Shown here: positions 31,735 to 40,974 of the stretch, piece after piece | Numbering within the stretch: position 1 is the stretch's first letter | How the letters are laid out: every line of letters begins with the position of its first letter | Source of the DNA: Aestuariimicrobium soli | Lineage (GTDB): Bacteria > Actinomycetota > Actinomycetes > Propionibacteriales > Propionibacteriaceae | Direction of reading: 5' to 3' | NCBI RefSeq assembly: GCF_051192575.1 | Contig: NZ_JBPJSQ010000011.1 | Span: 248,001 to 312,000 of the forward strand | DNA length: 64,000 bases | Notes under the pieces: generated by a model | Databases searched by the model: none | What the model was told of the DNA's origin: nothing | The model's input: the letters and a program-made list of their open reading frames with translations, nothing else | Program-made: the position numbers and the translations under genes

Positions 31735-33396
31735 GTGTTTCGAACATTGCGTACCAGGGCGGCAGCGGTCGTCGCGATCGCGGTGGTCATGGGAGTGGCG
31801 GCCTGTACCCCACCGCCCGACTCCAGTGGCTCGCCCAGCCCGACCACCGGCTCGTCCGGATCGACGAGCACCGGCGCGGACGGCAGCAATGCCACCATCA
31901 ACGTCTGGATGTCGCAGAAGCCCGACAGCATGAGCCCGTTGACGCCGGCCAGCTACGGCAACGCCAGCGTCTACGAGATCACCCAGGACGTTCTGGCCGC
32001 CCCCGACAACGACGGCAAGCTGGTGCCCCGCGTGGCCGAGAGCTGGCAGATGGCCGACGACGCCAAGACGCTGACCATCAAGCTGGCCACCCAGAAGTGG
32101 TCGGACGGGCAGGAGATGACCGCCGACGACGTGGTCTTCAGCCTCAACCTCTACGGCAACCCCGATGTCAAGGCGCCCGTCGGCACGATCATGTCGCCGA
32201 TCGTCGGCTACGACGACTACGCGGCCGGCAAGGCCGACAGCATCTCGGGGGTGAAGAAGGTCGACGACCGCACCGTCACCATCAGCCTCAAGGAGCCCAA
32301 CTCCAACTTCACCTACCAGTTCTTCGGCGCACAGTTCTACGTGCTGCCGAAGCACACCCTCGAGAACGAGGACATGACCAAGGTGGCAACCTCGTCCATC
32401 TGGACGACCCCGGGCAAGGTGCCCGGTCTGGGCCCCGTCGTGCTGACCGGCTACCAGCAGGATCAGCGCGTGGAGTTCGAACGCAACGACAACTACCGCA
32501 AGCCGGTGAAGTTCAAGAAGCTGGTGCAGTCGATGGTCACCCAGGACGTCGCCACCCAGCAGCTGGCCTCGGGTGAGATCGATCTGACCTCGGTGCTGCC
32601 CACCGACATCAAGACCGTCGAGGGCATGAAGGGCGTCAAGACCGTCGAGGTGCTCTCCACCGGTTTCGATCGCTACTCGATGCCGCAGACCAAGGACTAC
32701 CTGAAGAACCCCAAGGTGCGTCAGGGGCTGCTGACCGCCATCGACCGGGCGGGCATCATCGCCTCGATCTACGGTGGCGCGGCCGAGCCGCAGAACTCGG
32801 CGTTCCTCGCCAGCTACATCACCACCGACGGGTTCAACACCTACGAGCACGACCCGGCCAAGGCCAAGCAGTTGCTCACCGAGGGTGGCTGGGACTTCAA
32901 CCGCGAGCTGAAGATCTACCAGGCCAGCGGCAACGCCCAGCGTGAGGCCGTCAACGCCGTGGTGCTGCAGAACTTCAAGGAGGTGGGTGTCAAGGCCAAG
33001 ATCGTTCCCTACGACCAGGCCCAGGGCACCGACGTGCTGACCAAGAAGGACTACGACATGATGCTGTTCGGCGGCGGCAACTACCTGATCGACGCCTCCC
33101 AGGACGGCCCGATCCTGTCGTGCGCCACGGCCTTCCCGGCCGGTGCGAACCTGCCCGGGTACTGCAACCCCGAGCTCGACAAGGCCATGACCGAGGCCTC
33201 CAAGACCGCGGACGAGGCCAAGCGCGCCGAGTTCTTCAACCAGGCGGCGAAGCTCGAGAACAACGACGTCTCGTACGTGTGGATCGCGCGGCCCAAGCGC
33301 GTCTACGCCTTCTCGAGCAAGCTCGGCAACGTCACCCCGGGCGAGGGTCTGCCCGACGCCCTGCGGTGGATGGAGAACTGGACCGTGAATGGCTGA
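31735..33396 (+). CDS. ABC transporter substrate-binding lipoprotein (family 5, peptide/opine type)
   Basis: 553 aa, GTG start with GAGGAG upstream. Lipoprotein signal: basic MFRTLRTRAAA, hydrophobic core, and Cys24 in GVAAC. A Ser/Gly/Thr-rich linker follows to about residue 55, then the SBP_bac_5 domain (VPRVAESWQMADDAKTLTIKL; FSLNLYGNPDV; NPKVRQGLLTAIDRAGI). It is anchored outside the membrane and binds an oligopeptide, opine, glycoside or similar ligand. First gene of the operon SBP–permease–permease–ATPase–ATPase. Confidence 0.93.
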   Translation: MFRTLRTRAAAVVAIAVVMGVAACTPPPDSSGSPSPTTGSSGSTSTGADGSNATINVWMSQKPDSMSPLTPASYGNASVYEITQDVLAAPDNDGKLVPRVAESWQMADDAKTLTIKLATQKWSDGQEMTADDVVFSLNLYGNPDVKAPVGTIMSPIVGYDDYAAGKADSISGVKKVDDRTVTISLKEPNSNFTYQFFGAQFYVLPKHTLENEDMTKVATSSIWTTPGKVPGLGPVVLTGYQQDQRVEFERNDNYRKPVKFKKLVQSMVTQDVATQQLASGEIDLTSVLPTDIKTVEGMKGVKTVEVLSTGFDRYSMPQTKDYLKNPKVRQGLLTAIDRAGIIASIYGGAAEPQNSAFLASYITTDGFNTYEHDPAKAKQLLTEGGWDFNRELKIYQASGNAQREAVNAVVLQNFKEVGVKAKIVPYDQAQGTDVLTKKDYDMMLFGGGNYLIDASQDGPILSCATAFPAGANLPGYCNPELDKAMTEASKTADEAKRAEFFNQAAKLENNDVSYVWIARPKRVYAFSSKLGNVTPGEGLPDALRWMENWTVNG

Positions 33397-33490
33397 TCAC
33401 CGTCCCTGACGTGTCGGCTGGGGTCGCTCGCTCGTCCGAGTGGCCCCAGCCGAGCGTCGTCCACCCGCTCACTCACCCCGGAAGGACGCC

Positions 33491-34444
33491 ATGCTGCGGT
33501 ACCTGCTCAGTCGCGTGCTGACCATGCTGCTCGTGCTCTTCGTCATCTCGATCGCACTGTTCGGACTCAGCCACGCCGCCCCCGGCGGGCCGCTGGCGAT
33601 GCTCATCCCGCCCGACCAACTGGGCGACTCCCAGGCCCTGATCGAGGCCAAGACCAAGGAGTACGGCCTCGACAAGCCGCTGGTGGTGCAGTACCTGAAC
33701 TGGATCGGGCGCATGCTCACCGGTGACATGGGTCAGTCCTTCCAGTTCGACCGCCCGGTGGGCACACTGCTGCTGGAGCGCATTCCACCCACCATGGAAC
33801 TCATGCTTCTGGGCTTCGTGCTCGGCAATCTGCTGGCGATCCTGCTCGGCATGGGGCAGGCCGCCCGCAAGGGCACCCTGGTCGACTACGGCTTCGGCGC
33901 CGCCACGCTGCTGGTGCTGTCGACCCCCGCCTTCTTCATCGGCATGCTGCTGATCTACTTCTTCTCGGCGAAACTGCAGTGGCTCCCCAGCTCGCAGATG
34001 AGCAATGCCGGCGACGGCTCGGTGCCCGACCTGCTGCGGCACCTGGTGCTGCCGGTGGTCACCCTGGCGATGCTCGGGTGCGCGTCGATGGCCCGCTACG
34101 TACGCGCCGGCATGCTCGAGGAACTGCAGCGCGACTACGTGCGCACCGCCATCGCGAAGGGTGCCTCCCAGGCGCAGGCGCGCTGGAAGGCCTTCCGCAA
34201 CGCCCTCGGTCCGCTGGTGACCATCATGATGATGTCGGCGCCCGCGCTGCTGTCGGGTGCCGTGGTGCTCGAGGCCGTGTTCGCCTGGCCCGGCATGGGC
34301 ACGCTGACGATCCGCGCCATCCAGAACCGTGACTATCCGGTGATCCTGGGCTTCGGCATGGTGGTCGCCATCGTCGTGGTCGTCTCCAACCTGCTCGCCG
34401 ACATCTTCCTGTCGCTGCTCGATCCCCGGGTGGTGCTGCGATGA
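33491..34444 (+). CDS. ABC transporter permease, DppB/OppB type
   Basis: 317 aa from the ATG at 33491 (GGAAGGA upstream). Starts with the typical MLRYLLSRVLTMLLVLFVIS. Six membrane helices and the EAA-like loop (RTAIAKGASQAQARWKAFRNAL) that contacts the ATPase. Overlaps the next permease by four bases (ATGA). Confidence 0.93.
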   Translation: MLRYLLSRVLTMLLVLFVISIALFGLSHAAPGGPLAMLIPPDQLGDSQALIEAKTKEYGLDKPLVVQYLNWIGRMLTGDMGQSFQFDRPVGTLLLERIPPTMELMLLGFVLGNLLAILLGMGQAARKGTLVDYGFGAATLLVLSTPAFFIGMLLIYFFSAKLQWLPSSQMSNAGDGSVPDLLRHLVLPVVTLAMLGCASMARYVRAGMLEELQRDYVRTAIAKGASQAQARWKAFRNALGPLVTIMMMSAPALLSGAVVLEAVFAWPGMGTLTIRAIQNRDYPVILGFGMVVAIVVVVSNLLADIFLSLLDPRVVLR

Positions 34445-35361
34445 CCACCGTCGAGATGCCCCCCGGCGGTACGACCGCCGAGCCCGCGGCCGAGCACACC
34501 TCCGTCGCGGTCACCGACCGCAGCCCACTCCGCCTGGCGATGCGCCGCTTCTGGGGCAACCTGGGCGCCAAGGTGTCGGTGGTGGTGTTGTCGATCGTGG
34601 TCGTGGTCTGCCTGGTCGGCCCGTTCTTCCTGCCCGACCCGAACTCGCAGGACCTGCTGCACTCCCGCGCCGCTCCCGGTGGCGGTCACCTGCTCGGTAC
34701 CGACCTGCTCGGACGAGACATGCTCGCCCGGGTGCTGGCCGGCGGTCGGGTGTCGCTGGCGGTCGGGTTCTCGACGGCCGTCTCGGCCCTGGTGCTCGGC
34801 ACCACCATTGGTGTGGTCGCCGGCCGGGTGGGCGGCTGGGTCGATGCGGTGCTGATGCGCATCACCGACATCTTCATGGCCATCCCCAGCATGCTGGTGG
34901 TGATCGTGATGGGCGGCGTGCTCGGCCCCTCGCTGCCGCTGCTGATCGTGTTGCTGGCTGCGTTCTCGTGGCCCGGTGCCGCGCGCATCGCTCGCAGCGT
35001 CGTGCTCAGCGTGCGCGAACTCGACTACGTGCGTGCCGCCGAGGCGGCCGGCACCCGTTCCTCGGTGATCATGGTGCGGCATCTGCTGCCGTCGGTGATC
35101 CCACAGGTCACGGTGGCTGGCGCCATGCTGGTCTCGGGGGCAATCCTGTCGGAGGCCGGCCTGAGCTACCTCGGCCTGGGCGTCGTCCCTCCGCAGGCCT
35201 CGTGGGGCAACCTGCTGCAGCAGGCGCAGTCGTACACCGTGCTGTCGTCCATGCCGTGGCTGTGGCTCTCGCCCGGTGTCGCGATCATCCTGACGTGCGT
35301 GTCGATCATCTTCATCGGCGACGGACTGCGCGACGCCCTCGACCCGAAGGAGACCCGATGA
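34441..35361 (+). CDS. ABC transporter permease, DppC/OppC type
   Basis: 306 aa. Cytosolic N-terminus, then six helices. Family sequence GTDLLGRDMLARVLAGGRVSL (shown as GTDLLGRDMLARVL) and the EAA loop RAAEAAGTRSSVIMVRHLLP. Heterodimer partner of the 33491–34444 permease. Fourteen bases separate it from the first ATPase gene. Confidence 0.93.
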   Translation: MTTVEMPPGGTTAEPAAEHTSVAVTDRSPLRLAMRRFWGNLGAKVSVVVLSIVVVVCLVGPFFLPDPNSQDLLHSRAAPGGGHLLGTDLLGRDMLARVLAGGRVSLAVGFSTAVSALVLGTTIGVVAGRVGGWVDAVLMRITDIFMAIPSMLVVIVMGGVLGPSLPLLIVLLAAFSWPGAARIARSVVLSVRELDYVRAAEAAGTRSSVIMVRHLLPSVIPQVTVAGAMLVSGAILSEAGLSYLGLGVVPPQASWGNLLQQAQSYTVLSSMPWLWLSPGVAIILTCVSIIFIGDGLRDALDPKETR

Positions 35362-35374
35362 TGGTGGTGACCCG

Positions 35375-36379
35375 ATGAGTCTGGTGGAAGTCAGCAACCT
35401 GTCGGTCGAGTTCGACACCGTCGACGGACCGGTGCACGCGGTGCGCGATCTCTCCTACACACTCGAGGCGGGCAAGACGCTCGGCATCGTGGGGGAGTCC
35501 GGCTCCGGCAAGACCGTGTCGGTGCTCACCCTGATGAGACTGCTGGCCGGCAATGCGCGCGTGACCTCGGGCAGCGTGCTGTTCGACGGCATCGACGTGC
35601 TGAAGCTGCCCGAGCGGCGCATGCGTGAGCTGCGGGGTGAGCGCATCTCGATGGTCTTCCAGGACCCGATGACCGCGCTCGACCCGGTCGAGAAGGTCTC
35701 GAAGCAGATCGGGCAGACGATCGAGTACCACCACCGCTCCGCCACCCGGCGCCAGGTGCGCTCCCGGGTGATCGAAACGCTGGAGTCGGTGGGGGTGCCC
35801 GATGCGGCCCGCCGGGCAGACCAGTTCCCGCACCAGTGGTCGGGCGGCATGCGGCAGCGGGCGGTGATCGCGATGGCCCTGGTCAACTCGCCCGACCTGA
35901 TCATCGCCGACGAGCCCACCACGGCCCTCGACACCACGGTGCAGGCGCAGGTGCTCGACGTGCTGCGCGAGGTGCGCACCACCCACGGCTGCTCGATCAT
36001 CCTGATCAGTCACGACCTGGGGGTGGTGCGTGAGGTCGCCGACGACGTGATGGTGATGTACGCCGGCGCGATGGCCGAGAAGTGCCCGGTCGACGAGATC
36101 TTCGAGGGCCCCCGCCACCCCTACACCCGGGCGCTGCTGCGGGCTCGTCCGGGGTGGGGCGAGCGTCAGGAGCGACTGTTCTCGATCGCCGGACGACCGC
36201 CCGACCTGCTCACCGTGCCGACCGGCTGCCCGTTCGAGCCCCGCTGCACCGAGTCGGACGGCCTGCCCGCCTGCCGCACCGACGTGCCGGCACCTCGAGC
36301 CGTGCAGGCCGGCCACCTGGCCGCGTGTCACCGCGCCGAGGAACTGGCGTCCCTCGAACTCGTGGAGGAGTCCCGATGA
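35375..36379 (+). CDS. ABC transporter ATP-binding protein, DppD/OppD type
   Basis: 334 aa. Walker A GESGSGKT (about residue 40), signature WSGGMRQRAVIA, Walker B LIIADEPTTALD, switch His in LISHDLGVV, and the oligopeptide-transporter C-terminal domain with a cysteine cluster (CPFEPRCTESDGLPAC) that binds an iron-sulfur cluster in related proteins. The stop overlaps the next ATPase start (ATGA). Confidence 0.94.
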   Translation: MSLVEVSNLSVEFDTVDGPVHAVRDLSYTLEAGKTLGIVGESGSGKTVSVLTLMRLLAGNARVTSGSVLFDGIDVLKLPERRMRELRGERISMVFQDPMTALDPVEKVSKQIGQTIEYHHRSATRRQVRSRVIETLESVGVPDAARRADQFPHQWSGGMRQRAVIAMALVNSPDLIIADEPTTALDTTVQAQVLDVLREVRTTHGCSIILISHDLGVVREVADDVMVMYAGAMAEKCPVDEIFEGPRHPYTRALLRARPGWGERQERLFSIAGRPPDLLTVPTGCPFEPRCTESDGLPACRTDVPAPRAVQAGHLAACHRAEELASLELVEESR

Positions 36380-37344
36380 GCCAACCGTCCACCGCCACCC
36401 CTCTGCTGGAGGTGCGCGACCTGGCCGTGCACATTCCCACCCGGATCAAGCTGCGCCGGGCCCTCGTCCGCGCCGTCGACGGCGTCTCGTTCAAGGTCGA
36501 GCGCGGCCGCACGCTCGGGCTGGTGGGCGAGTCGGGCTGCGGCAAGACCACCACGGCCCGCGCCGCCATGCGCCTGATCGAGGCGACCTCGGGGCAGATC
36601 CTGCTGCGCGGTCGCGACATCACGCACCTGAAGGGCGAGGAGCTACGGTCGCTGCGTCGCCACTTCCAGATCGTCTTCCAGGACCCGTACTCGGCGCTCA
36701 ATCCGCGGCTGACGGTCGAGCAGATCATCGCGGAGCCGATGCGCGCCCAGGGAGCCGACAACGCCCAGGTGCGGGCGCGCGTCGACGAACTGCTCGATCT
36801 GGTCGGCCTGTCACCCCGGCACCGGCAGTCGTTCCCGCACCAGTTCTCCGGCGGTCAGCGTCAGCGCATCGGCACGGCCCGCGCCCTGGCCACCAAGCCC
36901 GACGTGGTGATTCTGGACGAGCCGGTGTCGGCCCTCGACGTGTCGGTGCAGGCGCAGGTGGTCAACCTGTTCACCGACCTACAGGACGAACTCGACATGG
37001 GCCTGATCTTCATCAGCCATGACCTGTCGGTGGTACGTCACCTGTGCGACGACGTGGCCGTGATGTACTTGGGCAAGATCGTGGAGCAGGGCACCGTCGA
37101 GCAGGTGATGGAGAGCCCGCAGCACCCCTACACCCAGGCGCTGATCTCGGCGGCCCCGGGCCGCCCCGACGACCGCGAGCGGATCGTGCTCACCGGCGAC
37201 GTGCCCTCGCCGGTGAACCCGCCCAGCGGGTGCACGTTCCGCACCCGCTGCTGGAAGGCGACCGAGAAGTGCCTCGAGCGCCCGGGGTTGGAGCAGCCCG
37301 AGGGTGCCGACCACCCGGTGGCCTGCTGGTTCCCGGGAGAGTGA
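36376..37344 (+). CDS. ABC transporter ATP-binding protein, DppF/OppF type
   Basis: 322 aa from the ATG at 36376 (GGAGGAG upstream). Walker A GESGCGKTT, signature FSGGQRQRIGTA, Walker B VVILDEPVSALD, switch His in FISHDLSVV, and a C-terminal oligopeptide domain (CTFRTRCWKATEKC). Forms the nucleotide-binding heterodimer with the preceding product. Last gene of the importer operon; converges on the FAH-family gene with 17 bases between. Confidence 0.94.
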   Translation: MSQPSTATPLLEVRDLAVHIPTRIKLRRALVRAVDGVSFKVERGRTLGLVGESGCGKTTTARAAMRLIEATSGQILLRGRDITHLKGEELRSLRRHFQIVFQDPYSALNPRLTVEQIIAEPMRAQGADNAQVRARVDELLDLVGLSPRHRQSFPHQFSGGQRQRIGTARALATKPDVVILDEPVSALDVSVQAQVVNLFTDLQDELDMGLIFISHDLSVVRHLCDDVAVMYLGKIVEQGTVEQVMESPQHPYTQALISAAPGRPDDRERIVLTGDVPSPVNPPSGCTFRTRCWKATEKCLERPGLEQPEGADHPVACWFPGE

Positions 37345-37361
37345 TCGGCTGGGCCGAGTGA

Positions 37362-38231
37362 TCAGCTGGGGTCGGCGGGGGACGAGTTCCCCCGCACCGG
37401 CGTGCGCAGGCGGCCCAGGGGGCCCAGGTCGACCACCAGCTCATCGCCGTCGGAGAGGAAGTCACCGGTCGCCGAGCCCACGCCCGACGGGGTGCCGGTG
37501 AGAATCACGTCCCCGGGGTTGAGGGTGCACAGGCGCGAGCAGAAGGCGACCAGCTCCCGGACGGTGTAGATCATGCCGCCGGTGGTGGCCTGCTGGCGCA
37601 CCTGGCCGTTCAGCGTCAGCGAGATCGGCAGGTCCTGCGGGTCGGGAATCTCGTCGGCGGTGACCAACCACGGGCCGAGCGGGGCCGAGCCGTCGGCCCA
37701 CTTGCCCTCGAGCCAGTCGAAGAAGCCCACCCAGCCCTCGATGTCGCGGGCATGGCCGATCGCCAGCTTGCGCAGCGAGATGTCGTTGGAGGCCGCGTAG
37801 CCGAACACGTGGTCGAGGGCATCGTCCTCGGAGATCCCACGGGCGGGCGTGCCGATGACCACGGCGAGCTCGGCCTCCCAGTCGGCCGCGGCCGAGATCT
37901 CGGGAATGTCGAACGGATCGTCCGGGCCGATGACCGCGGTGTCGGGCTTGAGGAAGATCCTGGGAGAGATGCGGGACTTGTCGACGGGGTCACCGCCGGC
38001 CTCGAGAATGTGCTCCTGGTAATTCGCAGCGACGCAGAGCACCTTGCCCGGCCGGGGCAGCGGGGCCAGCACGCGCACGCTGTCGACCGGCACGACGGTG
38101 CCGGTGGGGTCGGTGGCACCGCCTGCGACGACGGACGACAGGTCGCCCTCGCCCAGGTCGTGCAGGTCGGTTCCGTCGAGTCGACCGTGGCGGATCTGGC
38201 CCTCGGCGGTGCGGTAGGTGACGAGCTTCAT
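37362..38231 (-). CDS. Fumarylacetoacetate hydrolase family protein
   Basis: 289 aa; TTGGAG five bases before the ATG. A small N-terminal domain (about 60 residues) precedes the FAH core. CVAANYQEHILEAGG carries the catalytic-region His, DWEAELAVVIG the metal-binding Glu, and GPWLVTADEIPDP, GGMIYTVRELVAFCS and GDVILTGTPSGVG are conserved. Members hydrolyse, hydrate, decarboxylate or split 2-oxo acids (2-keto-3-deoxy acids, oxaloacetate, acylpyruvates). Last gene of the operon RidA–aminotransferase–FAH. Confidence 0.9.
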   Translation of the reverse strand: MKLVTYRTAEGQIRHGRLDGTDLHDLGEGDLSSVVAGGATDPTGTVVPVDSVRVLAPLPRPGKVLCVAANYQEHILEAGGDPVDKSRISPRIFLKPDTAVIGPDDPFDIPEISAAADWEAELAVVIGTPARGISEDDALDHVFGYAASNDISLRKLAIGHARDIEGWVGFFDWLEGKWADGSAPLGPWLVTADEIPDPQDLPISLTLNGQVRQQATTGGMIYTVRELVAFCSRLCTLNPGDVILTGTPSGVGSATGDFLSDGDELVVDLGPLGRLRTPVRGNSSPADPS

Positions 38232-38273
38232 CGATGCTCCAAGTTCTGTGTGAGTGGTTTCAGCGACGGGTGG

Positions 38274-39590
38274 TCAGCGGCGGGGCGCCGTGCCGGCGGC
38301 CACCATCTCGGCGACCACGTCGCGGGCGGCCTCGAGGGTGGCGTCGATGTCGGCGTCGGTGTGCCGGCCCGAGATGTGGCTGCGCTTCAACGCCATCGGG
38401 ATCAGCAGGAAGCCACGCTCGATCAGTCCCCGGTTGAAGGCCAGGCTGGCCGCGGTGTCGTTGGCCATCAGCGCCCGGTAGCTGGTCGGCTCACCGGGAA
38501 TGAAGTAGGGCGAGAAGGTGCCGCCGAAGCCGGCGGCGACGCCTGCCACCTGGGCCTCGTCGAAGATCGCGTTGAGGCCGGCGCGCAGGCGCTGCCCGAG
38601 CCGATGGGTGCGTTCGTAGAAGTCGGGGTTCGACCGCAGGTGGCCGATGGTGGCGAGCGCTGCGGCGGCGGCGGACTGGTTGCCGTTGAAGGTGCCCATC
38701 ACGACCACGGTGCCGCCCTGGGTCTGATCGGCGTGCCGCATGACGTCGAGTCGTCCGCCGAGACCGGCGATGGCTCGTCCGTTGCCCATGGCCTTGCCGA
38801 AGGTCGTCAGGTCGGGAGTGACGCCGCAGATCGACTGGTAGCCGCCCAGGGCGTGCCGGAAGCCGGTGATCACCTCGTCGAAGACCAACAGGGCGCCCTC
38901 GCGGGTGGTGACCTCCCGCAGCTTCGCCAGGAAGTCGTCGGTGGGCAGCAGGGCGCCGACGTTGTGGGGGATCGGCTCCACGATCACGGCAGCGATCTGC
39001 TCGGGATGGTCGGCGAACAACTGCTCGACGGTGGCGATGTCGTTGTACTCGGCGATCAGGGTCTGCTCGAGCACCGTGCGCGACATGCCGGTACCCAGCG
39101 GATCCCAGCCGAAGGCCTTGTCGGGCGCCGAGATCACGTTCCGGGCGACCGAGTCTGACCAGCCGTGGAAGCCGCCCTGCACCTTGATGATCAGGTCGCG
39201 GTCGGTGGCGGTGCGCGCGATCCTGAGCCCGTAGGCGACCGCCTCCGAACCGGACGAGAGCGTGAACATCTGCTCGACCGACGGAATCTCGGCGACCACT
39301 GCCTCGGAGAGCTCGACCTCGAGCTCACTGACGCCGAAGCCCGACAGGTCGAACCGGGCCGACGCCTCGGTCACGGCCTGCTCGATCTCGGGCTCGCAGT
39401 GGCCCAGCAGCATGGCGCCGAAGGCGGCGTGGTAGTCGAGGTAGCGGTTGCCGTCGGCGTCGGTGACATGAGCACCCTCGGCGCCGACGATCGCGTGGGG
39501 GGCGCCCAGGTTGCGCGTCGAGGAGTTCACGCCCCCGGGAATCACCCGGCGGGCGCGCTCGGCCAGGGCGAGGGAACGCGTGCGATCCAT
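38274..39590 (-). CDS. Class III aminotransferase / glutamate-1-semialdehyde aminomutase-like
   Basis: 438 aa from the ATG at 39590, one base after the RidA stop; a GTG or ATG at 39617 would overlap RidA by 26 bases. Starts ERARRVIPGGVNSSTRN as in HemL-type enzymes, with SSGSEAVAYGLRIAR (phosphate binding), FDEVITGFR (Asp to the pyridine N) and TTFGKAMGNG with PLP lysine Lys266. Housekeeping HemL would not sit here. Context suggests an aminotransferase or aminomutase acting on the imported compound. Confidence 0.88.
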   Translation of the reverse strand: MDRTRSLALAERARRVIPGGVNSSTRNLGAPHAIVGAEGAHVTDADGNRYLDYHAAFGAMLLGHCEPEIEQAVTEASARFDLSGFGVSELEVELSEAVVAEIPSVEQMFTLSSGSEAVAYGLRIARTATDRDLIIKVQGGFHGWSDSVARNVISAPDKAFGWDPLGTGMSRTVLEQTLIAEYNDIATVEQLFADHPEQIAAVIVEPIPHNVGALLPTDDFLAKLREVTTREGALLVFDEVITGFRHALGGYQSICGVTPDLTTFGKAMGNGRAIAGLGGRLDVMRHADQTQGGTVVVMGTFNGNQSAAAAALATIGHLRSNPDFYERTHRLGQRLRAGLNAIFDEAQVAGVAAGFGGTFSPYFIPGEPTSYRALMANDTAASLAFNRGLIERGFLLIPMALKRSHISGRHTDADIDATLEAARDVVAEMVAAGTAPRR

Positions 39591-39591
39591 G

Positions 39592-39993
39592 TCAGCCGTC
39601 CTGCCGGGAGTGGTCATCGTCCGACAGCACCGCGGTGGCCTCGACCTCGACGCGCACGTTCGGGTGCCCGAAGTTCACGATGATGGCGCTGCGGGCCGGG
39701 CGGTGGTCACCCAGGCGCTTGGCGTAGACCTCGTTGAAGGGCCCGAACAGCAGCGAGTTCGACAGGAACACTCCCACCCTGGCCACGTCCTTCCAGGTGG
39801 CGCCGCCGGCGGTGAGCACGGCCTCGACGTTGTCAAGGGTGCGCTCGACCTCCTGGGTGAAGTCGCCGATGAAGATCTCGCCGTTGGCATCGGAGGCGAC
39901 CTGTCCCGAGACGAACAGCAGGTTCCCCGCGCGGTAACCCATGCTCAGGGGGACCTTGGGCAGCGGCTGTCCGGGGATGTCGATCGAGGGCAT
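39592..39993 (-). CDS. RidA family protein (enamine/imine deaminase)
   Basis: 133 aa with AAGGAG upstream. RidA fold markers: GNLLFVSGQVASDANG, DFTQEVERTLDNVEAVLTAGG and RPARSAIIV, where the Arg that holds the substrate carboxylate sits. RidA proteins release ammonia from reactive 2-aminoacrylate-type enamines made by PLP dehydratases, fitting the D-threonine aldolase/serine dehydratase-like gene divergently encoded nearby. First gene of the operon ending at 37362. Confidence 0.92.
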   Translation of the reverse strand: MPSIDIPGQPLPKVPLSMGYRAGNLLFVSGQVASDANGEIFIGDFTQEVERTLDNVEAVLTAGGATWKDVARVGVFLSNSLLFGPFNEVYAKRLGDHRPARSAIIVNFGHPNVRVEVEATAVLSDDDHSRQDG

Positions 39994-40081
39994 GAGCAGG
40001 ACTCCTTGGTGGTGTCGATGAAGGTGTGACCGCGTGCGGTTTCGGATTCACCCTAGCCACGCTCGCGCCGGTTGGGAAGTG

Positions 40082-40105
40082 AACATGAAAAGCTGTTCCG
40101 TGTCG
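40082..40105 (+). promoter_or_regulatory. Shared element upstream of the amidohydrolase operon
   Basis: AACATGAAAAGCTGTTCCGT and four further bases match 31622–31645 at 17 of 24 positions without gaps. It also contains GCTGTTCC, as in the palindrome at 30674. It lies between two divergent operons and just before the -35. Confidence 0.6.
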
Positions 40106-40134
40106 TTGACTCCGGGCCTCGGGGACGCAAGGCT
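40106..40134 (+). promoter_or_regulatory. Promoter of the amidohydrolase operon (leaderless)
   Basis: TTGACT (40106–40111), 17-base spacer, AAGGCT (40129–40134); the ATG is six bases further, so the mRNA probably begins at the start codon. Confidence 0.7.
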
Positions 40135-40140
40135 GGGGGC

Positions 40141-40974
40141 ATGTTCGACGTACACACCCACGCCCTTCGTCTCGAGCACTGGGGTCACGAGTGGGACGAC
40201 CACTGGAAGCCCATCTACCAACACGACTGGGTCGATGTCACCCCCGAGGCCTACGACCAGGCGATGCGCGAGGGCGGGGTCGACCACGCGGCCGTCTTCG
40301 GCCTGACCGCCGACGCCGTCGGCATGTCGACGCCCAATGAGTTCATCCGCGACTTCGACGTCGCCACCAGCACCAAGACCTACCCGTTCGCGGCGCTCGA
40401 CCCGAGCGGCGAGGGCGCCATCGAGAAACTGCGTCACGCCATCGACCTGGGCTTGCGCGGCCTCAAGCTCTATCCGGTGCTCGGGCTGTACGACATCCGC
40501 GAGGAATGCTTCGACGAGTTCTACCGGATCGCCACCGAGGCGGGTCTGGTGCTGCTGTGGCACATGGGCGCCACGCCGTCACCGGTCGGTAGCCTCGCAC
40601 TGTCGAATCCGTTGTTGGTGGACGAGGTCGCCCGCCGCCACCCCGGCCTGGTGCAGGTGATCGCGCATCTCGGGCACCCCTGGCAGCGCGAGACCATGGT
40701 GGTGCTGCGCAAGAACCGGCGGGTGTTCTCCGACATCTCGGCGGCCTGGGCGCGGCCCGTCGACGGGCATCGGGCGTTGATCCGCGCCGCCGAGTGGGGC
40801 GCCGTCGACAAGCTGCTGTTCGGGTCGGACTACCCGATGTGGACCCCCGCCGAGGCCGTGGCCGGTCTCAAGCAGGTGGCGTCCACGAAAGTCGAGGGAA
40901 TGCCCGCGGTGAGCACCGATCTGGTGGACTGGCTGCTCAACGGCGATCCCCGAGAGGTGTTGGGACTGGAATGA
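40141..40974 (+). CDS. Amidohydrolase family protein (amidohydrolase 2)
   Basis: 277 aa from the ATG at 40141. Metal-dependent TIM-barrel features: HxH at His5/His7 (FDVHTHALRLEH), a Lys in GLRGLKLYP, His in LLWHMGATPS, His in VIAHLGHPW, and Asp in LLFGSDYPMW. The complete metal site predicts activity as hydrolase or decarboxylase. Related enzymes act on lactones, amides or aromatic acids. The stop overlaps the next gene's ATG (ATGA). Confidence 0.9.
   Translation: MFDVHTHALRLEHWGHEWDDHWKPIYQHDWVDVTPEAYDQAMREGGVDHAAVFGLTADAVGMSTPNEFIRDFDVATSTKTYPFAALDPSGEGAIEKLRHAIDLGLRGLKLYPVLGLYDIREECFDEFYRIATEAGLVLLWHMGATPSPVGSLALSNPLLVDEVARRHPGLVQVIAHLGHPWQRETMVVLRKNRRVFSDISAAWARPVDGHRALIRAAEWGAVDKLLFGSDYPMWTPAEAVAGLKQVASTKVEGMPAVSTDLVDWLLNGDPREVLGLE

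Noticed and set aside
38274..39590. Calling the aminotransferase hemL
   Set aside because: Heme genes are absent here and the gene sits in a catabolic operon with RidA and FAH-family genes; only the fold is shared.
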